Part shown: positions 53,854 through 61,157 of the stretch, piece after piece
How the letters are laid out: every line of letters starts with the position of its first letter
Position numbering within the stretch: the first letter of the stretch is position 1
Source of the DNA: Palsa-504 sp963739135
GTDB taxonomy: Bacteria > Actinomycetota > Actinomycetes > Streptosporangiales > Streptosporangiaceae
Direction: 5' to 3'
Length of the DNA: 64,000 bases
NCBI GenBank assembly: GCA_963739135.1
Contig: CAVTZG010000013.1
Coordinates: 248,001 to 312,000, forward strand
The notes under the pieces: model-generated
Told to the model about the DNA's origin: nothing
Seen by the model: the letters and a program-made list of their open reading frames with translations, nothing else
Databases searched by the model: none
Position numbers and translations under genes: made by a program

Positions 53854-55874
53854 CGCAGGAAGGCGGCCGGCACGCCCGCGTCGACCGGGATGAGCAGGCC
53901 GGTAGTGAGCGGCAGGTCCCCGGCGCACAGAGCGACCACGGCCGCCGCTACGTGCTCGGGCAGGACCTCGCGCTTGAGCAGCGTCCGCTGCGCGTAGTAC
54001 GCGCCGAGCTCCTCCTCGGGCACGCCGTAGACGGCGGCGCGCTGTGCCCCCCAGCCGGAGGCGAAGATGCCCGAGCGGCGCACCACCCCGTCCGGGTTGA
54101 TCCCGTTGACGCGGATGCCCTGGCCGCCGAGTTCGGCGGCCAGCAGCCGGACCTGATGGGCCTGGTCGGCTTTGGCCGCGCCGTAAGCCAGGTTGGACGG
54201 CCCGGCCACGACCGCGTTCTTGCTGCAGATGTAGACGATGTCGCCGCCCAGTCCCTGGGCCGTCATGAGCCGGGTGGCCTGCCGGGACACCAGGAACGAG
54301 CCGCGTGCCATCACGTCGTGCTGGAGGTCCCAGTCCCGCAGGCTGGTCTCCAGCAGCGGCTTGGAGATCGACAGGCCCGCGTTGTTGACGACTAGGTCCA
54401 CGCCGCCGAAGGCCAGCGCCGCCACCGCGAACGCATCTGCCACCGCCGCCTCGTCAGTCACGTCGGCGGTCACGTCCACCGCCACGTCGCGGGAGCCGAG
54501 CCCGGCGGCGACCGTGCGGGCCGACTCGCCGTCCCGATCGGCGACCACCACGCACGCGCCCTCGGCCGCCAGCCGGCCGGCGGTGGCCCGGCCGATGCCT
54601 GACCCGCCCCCGGTGACCAGCGCGATCCGGCCGGCCAGGGGCTTCGGTGCCGGACGGCGGCGCAGCTTGGCCTCTTCCAGCGGCCAGTACTCGATGCGGA
54701 ACTTCTCGCTCTCCGGTATCGGCTCGTACACCGACACCGATTCAGCGCCGCGCATCACGTTGATGGCGTTGAGGTAGAACTCGCCCACCACCCGCGCCGT
54801 CTGGGCGTCGGCGCCGAAGCTGAACATGCCGACCCCGGGCACCAGCACGATCGCCGGGTCCGCGCCTCGCATCGGCGGTGACGAGGAATCGGCGTACCGC
54901 TCGTAGTAGGCGCGGTAGTCCTCCCGGTACGCCTCGTGCAGCTCGCGCAGCCGGCCAGCCGCCGCCTCCCAGGGCACGTCCGGCGGCAGGTCGAGGACCA
55001 GCGGGCGCACCTTGGTGCGCAGGAAGTGGTCCGGGCAGGAGGTGCCGAGGTGGGCCAGCGCCGGGTGCTTGGCCCGGGCCAGGAAGTCCAGCACGGCGGG
55101 GGAGTCGGCGAAGTGCCCGATCTGCCGCCTGTCGGTCGAAGCCAGCCCCCTGATCAGCGGCGCGAGCTCCGCCGCCCGGGCCCGGCGCTCCGGCTGCGCC
55201 AGCGGCTCACCGGTCACCGGCCCGAACGGCTCGCCGGTGCCGTGCTCGTCGAGGTACTTCTGCGTCGTGGCGATGATCTCCAGCGAATGTGTCTCGCATT
55301 CGTCGCTGGTCTGTCCCCAGGCGGTGATGCCGTGGCCGCCCAGGATAACCCCGATGGCTCCTGGGTTGTCCCGCTTGACCTGCGCGATGTCCAGCCCGAG
55401 CTGGAATCCGGGCCGCCGCCAGGGCACCCAGGCCACCCGTCCGCCGAAACAGGCCCTGGTCAGCGTTTCGCCGTCGCGGGCCGCGGCGAAGGCGATCCCG
55501 GCGTCCGGATGCAGGTGGTCGACGTGCGCCGCGTCGAGGAGGCCGTGCATGGCCGTGTCGATGGACGGCGCCGCGCCCCCCGTGCCCCACAGGCAGTAGT
55601 CGAACGCCGCCACCATCTCGTCCTCGCGGTCCGCCCCCGGGTACACCCCGGCCAGGGCGCGGAGCCGGTCCAGCCGCAGCACGGCCAGGCCCTCGGCGGT
55701 GAGCGTGCCCAGGTCGCCGCCGGATCCCTTGACCCACATCAGCTCGGCCGGATCGCCGGTCACCGGGTCGGTGACGGTGCCCTTGGCCGACGCGTTGCCG
55801 CCCGCGTAGTTCGTGTTGCGCGGGTCGGATCCCAGCCGGTGGCTGCGGCCCAGCAGGTCCTCCACGGTGCTCAC
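53850..55874 (-). CDS. rhaD: Bifunctional rhamnulose-1-phosphate aldolase / short-chain dehydrogenase
   Basis: 674 residues, a natural fusion known in actinobacteria and bacilli. The class II aldolase part (1-about 400) has metal histidines in DHLHPDAG and GGHGITAWG. The SDR part begins near residue 420 with ALVTGGGSGIGRATAG, then NNAGLSIS and the catalytic YGAAK. The first half would cleave rhamnulose-1-phosphate to DHAP and lactaldehyde; the second would oxidise or reduce lactaldehyde. The substrate assignment leans on the neighbouring rhaI and rhaB. The GTG start at 55874 follows the rhaI stop by one base, with a G6 run upstream as ribosome site. Confidence 0.92.
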   Translation of the reverse strand: MSTVEDLLGRSHRLGSDPRNTNYAGGNASAKGTVTDPVTGDPAELMWVKGSGGDLGTLTAEGLAVLRLDRLRALAGVYPGADREDEMVAAFDYCLWGTGGAAPSIDTAMHGLLDAAHVDHLHPDAGIAFAAARDGETLTRACFGGRVAWVPWRRPGFQLGLDIAQVKRDNPGAIGVILGGHGITAWGQTSDECETHSLEIIATTQKYLDEHGTGEPFGPVTGEPLAQPERRARAAELAPLIRGLASTDRRQIGHFADSPAVLDFLARAKHPALAHLGTSCPDHFLRTKVRPLVLDLPPDVPWEAAAGRLRELHEAYREDYRAYYERYADSSSPPMRGADPAIVLVPGVGMFSFGADAQTARVVGEFYLNAINVMRGAESVSVYEPIPESEKFRIEYWPLEEAKLRRRPAPKPLAGRIALVTGGGSGIGRATAGRLAAEGACVVVADRDGESARTVAAGLGSRDVAVDVTADVTDEAAVADAFAVAALAFGGVDLVVNNAGLSISKPLLETSLRDWDLQHDVMARGSFLVSRQATRLMTAQGLGGDIVYICSKNAVVAGPSNLAYGAAKADQAHQVRLLAAELGGQGIRVNGINPDGVVRRSGIFASGWGAQRAAVYGVPEEELGAYYAQRTLLKREVLPEHVAAAVVALCAGDLPLTTGLLIPVDAGVPAAFLR

Positions 55875-55875
55875 G

Positions 55876-57042
55876 TCATGCCCCCCAGCCGGCCGCCGCA
55901 CCGCCGGTTCGCCCGGCCACGATCTTCTCCGCATATCCCGACGTCCGGTAGGCCGCGACCGGATCCGGGTCCAGGCCGGCCTCCTCGCGCAGCCCGGCCA
56001 GCAGCGGGCGCACGTCGGTGTCGTAGGCGTCCATCAGGACGGCGTTCGCGCCCAGCACGTCGCCGGCCTGCTGGGCTCCGCTGAGGGCCGCCATGTCGAC
56101 CAGCAGCGCCTTGGCCGTGGCCTCCTGGACGTTCATCACCGAGCGGATCTGGGCGGGGATCTTCGGCTCGATGTTGTGGCACTGGTCGAGCATGAACGCG
56201 ACGCCCGCCGCGGGCGTCAGCGCGTCCGCCTTGACCACCTCGTGCATGATACGGAACAGCTGGAACGGGTCGGCGGCGCCGACCATGAGGTCGTCATCGG
56301 CGTAGAACCGGCTGTTGAAGTCGAATCCGCCCAGCCGTCCGGCCCGCAGCAGCAGGGCCACGATGAACTCGATGTTGGTGGCCGGCGCGTGGTGGCCGGT
56401 ATCCACCACCACCTGGGCCTTCGGCCCCAGGGCCTGGCAGTGCAGCAGGCTGGTGCCCCAGTCGGGCACATCGGTGGTGTAGAACGACGGCTCGAACAGC
56501 TTGTACTCCAGCAGCATCCGCTGCTGCGGGCCGAGCCGTTCGTAGACCGCCGCCAGGGCCTCGGCCAGCCGGTCCTGCCGGGCCGTGATGTCGTCCTGGC
56601 CGGGGTAGTTGGTGCCGTCGGCGAACCACAGCTTGAGGTCACGTGACCCGGTGGCGTCCATGATGTCGACGCACTCGAGCAGGTGGGCGACGGCCTTGCG
56701 GCGGACTCCCGGATCGGGGTGGCACACGCTGCCCAGCTTGTAGTCATCGTCCTGGAACACGTTGGCGTTGACGGTCCCGATCCTGATCCCGAGATCGTTC
56801 GCGTGCCGGGCCAGCGCCGTGTAGTCATCCACCTTGTCCCAGGGAATGTGCACGGCCATGCTGGGAGCGGCACCGGTGAACAGGTGGACCTGGGCCGCGT
56901 CCTCGGCCTTCTCCCACGGAGTGCGGGGCACCCCGGGCTGGCTGAAGACCTTGAACCGGGTCCCGGTGTTCCCGAACGCCCACGAGGGCAGTTCGATCTC
57001 GTGCTGTCTCAGGGCGGCCTTGACGGCGGCCAGGTCACGCAT
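55876..57042 (-). CDS. rhaI: L-rhamnose isomerase
   Basis: 388 residues of xylose-isomerase-like TIM barrel, of the RhaI type (distinct from E. coli RhaA). Typical segments are LPSWAFGNTGTRFKVF, FADGTNYPGQDD, LLEYKLFEPSFYTTD, VVVDTGHHAPATNIE and FDFNSRFYADDDLMVG, containing the metal-binding Glu, Asp and His residues. It converts L-rhamnose to L-rhamnulose and heads the operon. No rhamnose transporter, mutarotase or LacI/DeoR regulator lies next to it; the nearest downstream-facing transporter is an unrelated MFS gene. Confidence 0.93.
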   Translation of the reverse strand: MRDLAAVKAALRQHEIELPSWAFGNTGTRFKVFSQPGVPRTPWEKAEDAAQVHLFTGAAPSMAVHIPWDKVDDYTALARHANDLGIRIGTVNANVFQDDDYKLGSVCHPDPGVRRKAVAHLLECVDIMDATGSRDLKLWFADGTNYPGQDDITARQDRLAEALAAVYERLGPQQRMLLEYKLFEPSFYTTDVPDWGTSLLHCQALGPKAQVVVDTGHHAPATNIEFIVALLLRAGRLGGFDFNSRFYADDDLMVGAADPFQLFRIMHEVVKADALTPAAGVAFMLDQCHNIEPKIPAQIRSVMNVQEATAKALLVDMAALSGAQQAGDVLGANAVLMDAYDTDVRPLLAGLREEAGLDPDPVAAYRTSGYAEKIVAGRTGGAAAGWGA

Positions 57043-57168
57043 GTGTGCTCATCTCCACTTCCAGCTCACGCCTTGCCCGTAGTCCGCCAGCCGCTCCGGT
57101 CGCACCCGCCCCGCAAAGCAAACCCTCTCCATTCGCCGCGCCTCCGGCCAGGGATCGTGGACATCTAC

Positions 57169-58404
57169 TCAGCCGTCCCGGCCTGACCGGGGCCGCGGGT
57201 CGCGCAGCAGGAAGGTCAGCGCGCAGGCCAGCGCGGGGAACGCGGCCGCCGTGGCCAGCGCGGCCGGCAGCCCGTAGGCATCCGCCAGCAGCCCGAACAG
57301 CGGCGCGGCCACGCCGCCCACCGAGGTGCCCAGGCCCAGGGTAACGCCGCTGGCCATGCCGATCCGGCTGGGCAGGAAGTCCTGGCCCAGCGTGACCTGC
57401 ACGGCGAACGGCGCGAACAGCACGATGCCAGCCGCGAACGCCGCGATGAACAGCACCACGAGGTCGGGCGCGGTCACCAGCAGCAGCATCGCGGCCGCGG
57501 CCAGGCCGTAGCCGAGCCGCAAAGTGCCGATCCGCTGCCAGCGGTCGGCGAGCCAGCCGCCGCTCAGCGTGCCGATTACCCCCGAGGCGATGAAGGTGGT
57601 CAGCAGGGCCGAGCCGACCGCGGCCGGGGTGTGGAAATGCCGGATGGCGAACAAGGCCAGCAGCGACGCCACCGCGAAGTAGGCCACCGACCTGAGCACC
57701 ACGACCACGGTGAGCCGGGCGAAACCGCGCCAGTCGTCGGCCCGGCCGCCCGTCGGGCGCTCGCGCCTAGACCCGTGGCCAGGCGGCCCCTGGCCGGGCG
57801 CGGGCCCGGTGCCGCCGGCCTGCCGCCACGGCCGCCGCACGGCGAGCACCGCGGCCATGATCACGGCGGGCAGCGCCAGCAGCGGCGTCCCGTGCAGCCT
57901 GGTGACCAGCAGCACCGGCGTCACCACGACCGGGCCGAGCGCGATGCCGAGATTGCCGCCGACCGAGAACCAGCTCATGGCCTGGGTGGAGTCGCCCGCC
58001 ATGCCGCGCGCCGTCCTGGTCGCCTCCGGATGGTAGGCGGCGACTCCGACCCCGGAGGCGGCCACGGCGAACCAGGTGATCAGGTAGCTGTCACCCAGGC
58101 CGGACCCGCCGATGCCGAGCCCGGCCACCAGCAGGCCGGCCGCGATCAGCCAGCCCAGGTTGCGGTACCTGTCGGTCAGCGCGCCGAACCCCGGCTGCAC
58201 CACGCTGGCCAGGAACGTCGCGGCCAGCGTGATCCCGGTCAGGCCGGCGTAGCTGTAGTGCCGCTCGATGGCCAGGAACGGCAGCAGCGCCGGGACGGCA
58301 CCCTGGTACAGGTCGTCGACCACGTGGGTCGAGGTGAGGAAGGCCAGCCTGGTCCGGTCGGCGCGCGTCATCAGCGGGACGCGCGGTCGGGTCGTCTGTC
58401 GCAT
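57169..58404 (-). CDS. MFS transporter, Fsr (fosmidomycin resistance)-like
   Basis: 411 residues with about twelve membrane helices split by a long cytoplasmic loop rich in Gly/Pro/Arg (about 200-235). The opening LTSTHVVDDLYQGAVPALLP resembles the fosmidomycin-resistance (Fsr) branch of drug exporters, and GALTDRYRNLGW is the MFS loop 2-3 motif. The exported compound cannot be predicted. It begins 12 bases after the methyltransferase stop, so it probably belongs to the HxlR-methyltransferase-MFS operon. A second in-frame ATG at 58371 is possible. Confidence 0.88.
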   Translation of the reverse strand: MRQTTRPRVPLMTRADRTRLAFLTSTHVVDDLYQGAVPALLPFLAIERHYSYAGLTGITLAATFLASVVQPGFGALTDRYRNLGWLIAAGLLVAGLGIGGSGLGDSYLITWFAVAASGVGVAAYHPEATRTARGMAGDSTQAMSWFSVGGNLGIALGPVVVTPVLLVTRLHGTPLLALPAVIMAAVLAVRRPWRQAGGTGPAPGQGPPGHGSRRERPTGGRADDWRGFARLTVVVVLRSVAYFAVASLLALFAIRHFHTPAAVGSALLTTFIASGVIGTLSGGWLADRWQRIGTLRLGYGLAAAAMLLLVTAPDLVVLFIAAFAAGIVLFAPFAVQVTLGQDFLPSRIGMASGVTLGLGTSVGGVAAPLFGLLADAYGLPAALATAAAFPALACALTFLLRDPRPRSGRDG

Positions 58405-58416
58405 ACCGGGCCGGGG

Positions 58417-59241
58417 CTACCTCCGCCGCGTCCGCAGCGCGACCGTGACCATGGGCAGCACGAACTCGCCCGCCGAGGTCTCCGGCCGGGAGCGGAGGAA
58501 GTCGCTAACCTGGGCCAGCAGGCTGGCGCGTTCGGCCGGTTCCATCACCAGCAGGTGAGAGTGGGTGGCCATGGTGGCCAGCAGCGAGTCCGCCGTGCGC
58601 CGCTGCCCGTGCCCGAACTCCCTGGTCTCGATCGGCTCGAACCAGGCCGATCCGACGGCCAGGAGCCGCTCCTCCCGGGACTGGGCGCCGCCCTCCCGCC
58701 AGCGCAGCAGCGTGACGCTGGCCTTGCGCTTGCTCATGTCCGCCAGTGTTGCGACCCAGCCCACCCGGTCGTCGTCCACGTTCCACAGCCCGGCCAGCAC
58801 GCCGCCCGGCGCGAGCACCCGGGCCAGCTCGGGCAGGGCCCGGTCCAGGTCGAACCAGTGCATGGCCTGGCCGGCCAGCACGGCGTCGACGGAGCCGTCC
58901 GGCAGCGGGATCTCTTCCGCGCGGCCGGGCATGGACCGCACCGAGCCGAATCGGCGGCGCAGTTCGGCCAGCATGCCGGGATCGGGTTCCACCGCGGTGA
59001 CGTCGGCGCCCAGGCGGACCAGGGATTCGGTCAGCTTGCCAGTTCCCGCGGCCAGGTCGAGCACCCGCAACGGCCGGCGGGCGCCGACCGGCTCCAGGGC
59101 CCAGCGGACGGCGGCCTCGGCGTAATCGGGCCGGTGCTCGGCGTAGGCCGCCGCGGCGGCGCCGAACGACGATCCGTGCCGCAGCCGGTCTGCTCGTTCT
59201 TCCTGGCTCTCCGGGCCGGCGAGGTCATCCACTCCAGCCAC
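58417..59241 (-). CDS. Class I SAM-dependent methyltransferase
   Basis: 274 residues. Motif I is VLDLAAGTGKLTESLV, the acidic residue after strand 2 is in VTAVEPDPGML, and GQAMHWFDLDRALPELARVL is the post-motif II region with the AMHWFD signature of the TAM/Ubie-like group. The substrate is unknown. The GTG start at 59241 follows the HxlR stop by one base, so it should be coupled to that regulator. Confidence 0.9.
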   Translation of the reverse strand: MAGVDDLAGPESQEERADRLRHGSSFGAAAAAYAEHRPDYAEAAVRWALEPVGARRPLRVLDLAAGTGKLTESLVRLGADVTAVEPDPGMLAELRRRFGSVRSMPGRAEEIPLPDGSVDAVLAGQAMHWFDLDRALPELARVLAPGGVLAGLWNVDDDRVGWVATLADMSKRKASVTLLRWREGGAQSREERLLAVGSAWFEPIETREFGHGQRRTADSLLATMATHSHLLVMEPAERASLLAQVSDFLRSRPETSAGEFVLPMVTVALRTRRR

Positions 59242-59242
59242 C

Positions 59243-59665
59243 CTATTGCGGCGGGCGCTTGGCGTCGTAGGCGGCGCGGGCCGCGTCTATCTCGGGCAGG
59301 TGGCTGTCCGCCCAGGTCACCAGGCGGCCGATGGTGTCGAGCAGGGTCCGTCCCATGGGGGTCAGGGTGTACTCGACCCGAGGCGGGATGACGGGATGAA
59401 TGGTGCGGGTCACGATGCCGTCGCGCTCCAGGCCCCGCAGCGTCACGGTGAGCATCCGGGCGGTGATGCCGTCGATCGAGCGGTGCAGCTCGCCGAACCG
59501 CATGGTGCCCTGGCCGAGCAGGTCAATGACGTACATCGACCACTTGTCGCCCACGCGCTGCAGAACCTCACGAGCGCGGCACGCCGACGGCTCGCCGACC
59601 GGCCCCGACGGCTCACAAGGCCCCTCGGCCGCCTCGCGTACCGCGTCGGCTGGCCCGGAATCCAC
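59243..59665 (-). CDS. HxlR-family transcriptional regulator
   Basis: 140 residues. The family pattern is CRAREVLQRVGDKWSMYVID, MRFGELHRSIDGITARMLTV, LRGLERDGIVTR and VEYTLTPMGRTLL. HxlR proteins are winged-helix dimers that often sense reactive aldehydes, redox state or drugs. The cysteine in SACRAREV is at the usual HxlR position and may be a sensor. I prefer the GTG at 59665, about 8 bases after GAGGAGG; a GTG at 59686 is also in frame. Divergent from yceI, with shared GGAAGTAA half-sites between them. Confidence 0.88.
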   Translation of the reverse strand: MDSGPADAVREAAEGPCEPSGPVGEPSACRAREVLQRVGDKWSMYVIDLLGQGTMRFGELHRSIDGITARMLTVTLRGLERDGIVTRTIHPVIPPRVEYTLTPMGRTLLDTIGRLVTWADSHLPEIDAARAAYDAKRPPQ

Positions 59666-59690
59666 GAGCATCCCCTCCTCTCTCACCAGG

Positions 59691-59698
59691 TTACTTCC
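59691..59698 (-). promoter_or_regulatory. HxlR half-site near its own start
   Basis: TTACTTCC (minus strand GGAAGTAA) is identical to the half-site at 59832-59839 on the other side of the divergent region, 25 bases before the HxlR start. Confidence 0.4.
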
Positions 59699-59800
59699 CG
59701 GAAACGGTTATGTCCTGATGCCGGCTCCATGCCTCGAGGACCTCCCGCGGCCCGTGTGACCCCGGATCCCGCCCGGCCCTGGCCGCCTCATTTCTGTTAC

Positions 59801-59839
59801 TTGACGTTTCAACCGTCCATGGTTACTATAAGGAAGTAA
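59801..59839 (+). promoter_or_regulatory. yceI promoter with overlapping HxlR-type operator
   Basis: TTGACG (59801-59806) and TACTAT (59824-59829) with exactly 17 bases between form a strong promoter. An inverted repeat TTACT-N7-AGTAA (59823-59839) covers the -10 box and the expected start point near 59836. A repressor bound there would block transcription. Confidence 0.7.
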
Positions 59840-59891
59840 GGCACGCGAGTAAAGCTACGTACAAGATAGTATCTGCTACTTAGGAGGAATG

Positions 59892-60449
59892 ATGACCGAG
59901 ACTGCCGTGCAGATCCCCGGTTACCTGGCCGGAGCCTGGACCATCGACCCGGTGCACTCGGAGGTGTCCTTCGTCGTCCGGCACATGATGGTGAGCAAGG
60001 TCCGCGGCCGCTTCGACAAGTTCGAGGGGCATGTCGTCACCGGCGCCGACCCGTTGCAGTCCAGCGTCACCGCCACCGTCGACCTGTCCACCGTGAACAC
60101 CGGGACCCAGCAGCGCGACGACCACATCCGCAGCGCCGACTTCTTCGAGGTCGAGTCGCATCCCACGATGACGTTCGTCTCCACCGGCGTGCGCCCCGAC
60201 GGCGGTGAGTTCCTGCTCGACGGCGACCTCACCATCCGCGGCGTCACCCGGCCCGTCACCCTCCGCCTCGAGGTCAACGGCTTCGGCCCGGACGCGTACG
60301 GCGGCACCCGGGCCGGCTTCTCCGCCACCGGCGAGATCAACCGGAACGACTTCGGCGTCAGCTACAACGGCCCGATCCCCGGCGGCGGCGTGGCGGTCAG
60401 CGAGAAGGTCACGATCAACCTCGAGATCGAGGCCGTCCTCGACAAGTAG
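59892..60449 (+). CDS. YceI-family lipid/isoprenoid-binding protein
   Basis: 185 residues of lipocalin-like YceI fold. IPGYLAGAWTIDPVHSEVSF, RHMMVSKVRGRFDKFEG, RDDHIRSADFFEVESHPTMT and LTIRGVTRPVTL are the family blocks. There is no signal peptide, so it is cytoplasmic here, unlike E. coli YceI. Members bind polyisoprenoid-like lipids. AGGAGG (59882-59887) is 4 bases before the second ATG (59892) and too close to the first (59889). Followed by a strong intrinsic terminator. Confidence 0.92.
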   Translation: MTETAVQIPGYLAGAWTIDPVHSEVSFVVRHMMVSKVRGRFDKFEGHVVTGADPLQSSVTATVDLSTVNTGTQQRDDHIRSADFFEVESHPTMTFVSTGVRPDGGEFLLDGDLTIRGVTRPVTLRLEVNGFGPDAYGGTRAGFSATGEINRNDFGVSYNGPIPGGGVAVSEKVTINLEIEAVLDK

Positions 60450-60520
60450 GCAGCAGCACCGGCGCCGGGCTCACCCGGCCGACGTCCCGGCCGGGCGGGC
60501 CCGACCGCCCGTGCAGGCCG

Positions 60521-60560
60521 AACGGCCGCGCCCAGCTCACCCGGGCGCGGCCGTTTAATT
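60521..60560 (+). terminator. Intrinsic terminator of yceI
   Basis: A perfect 13-bp stem, AACGGCCGCGCCC (60521-60533) with GGGCGCGGCCGTT (60543-60555), followed by TTAATT. The best-formed terminator in the window. Confidence 0.8.
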
Positions 60561-60562
60561 CT

Positions 60563-60583
60563 CATGCCGAACGGGCCGTGCTG
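60563..60583 (+). repeat. Dispersed GCCGAACGGGCCGTG motif
   Basis: CATGCCGAACGGGCCGTGC, exact core, directly after the yceI terminator. Confidence 0.65.
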
Positions 60584-60648
60584 TTCGCCCCGGGCAGCCC
60601 TTCCGCCCGACCTGGCCGGCGCCGCCCGCCACGTCAGCTGCCCGCCAC

Positions 60649-60843
60649 GTCAGCCGGCCCAGTCAGCCGGCCCTGTCAGCCGGCCCTGTCAGCCGGCCCT
60701 GTCAGCCGGCCCTGTCAGCCGGCCCTGTCAGCCGGCCCTGTCAGCCGGCCCTGTCAGCCGGCCCTGTCAGCCGGCCCTGTCAGCCGGCCCTGTCAGCCGG
60801 CCCAGTCAGCCGGCCCAGTCAGCCGGCCCTGTCAGCCGGCCCT
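60649..60843. repeat. 13-bp minisatellite, fifteen units
   Basis: Fifteen head-to-tail units of GTCAGCCGGCCCT (195 bases, no indels). Three units end in A instead of T. The unit contains the palindrome GCCGGC. The last unit holds the stop codon of the minus-strand gene at 60832. The rest of the 382-base gap after yceI holds only the terminator and motif noted above. Confidence 0.95.
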
Positions 60844-61110
60844 GTGCTTGGTCAGGTAGTCGAGGTAGAGCGGGCGCAGGGCCTCGGCCAGATCGCCTTC
60901 ACCGGAGTCGATGGCGTCGGCGATCAGCGACGTCACCTTGGTGATGTCCCTCCCGGCCTCGTTGTCGTGGCCCTCGGAGGCCTCGGCCGCCGGGATGGCC
61001 CGCAGCAGCTCCCAGAGAAACTCCACGTCGGCGTGAAGCAGCGCCCGGTGCACGGCCCGGTCGTGCAGTTCGCGGGAGGAAAGAGCGTCCAGTTCATCGC
61101 GGGTGGTCAC
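60832..61110 (-). CDS. Conserved-looking small helical protein, unknown function
   Basis: 92 residues from a GTG. Mostly helical and acidic (LSSRELHDRAVHRALLHADV, FLWELLRAIPAAEASEGH, LAEALRPLYLDYLTKHRAG), with no membrane segment or signal. Codon use matches the neighbours, so it looks real, but I do not recognise the family. The TGA stop and the last residues are encoded by the end of the 13-bp minisatellite, so gain or loss of units would not change the protein, while point changes there could. It starts 48 bases after malQ ends on the same strand. Confidence 0.6.
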   Translation of the reverse strand: MTTRDELDALSSRELHDRAVHRALLHADVEFLWELLRAIPAAEASEGHDNEAGRDITKVTSLIADAIDSGEGDLAEALRPLYLDYLTKHRAG

Positions 61111-61157
61111 GCGTGGACTCTACCGCTGCGCACCGGCTCGCCGCCTCCGGGGCTGGC

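Noticed and set aside
60649..60843. CRISPR array
   Set aside because: Units are directly adjacent without spacers and no cas genes are near.
60564..60944. Plus-strand open frames through the minisatellite, giving SAGPVSRPCQPAL-type repeats
   Set aside because: The frames exist only because the 13-bp unit lacks stops in some phases; no ribosome site or homologue pattern, and the minus-strand gene overlaps.
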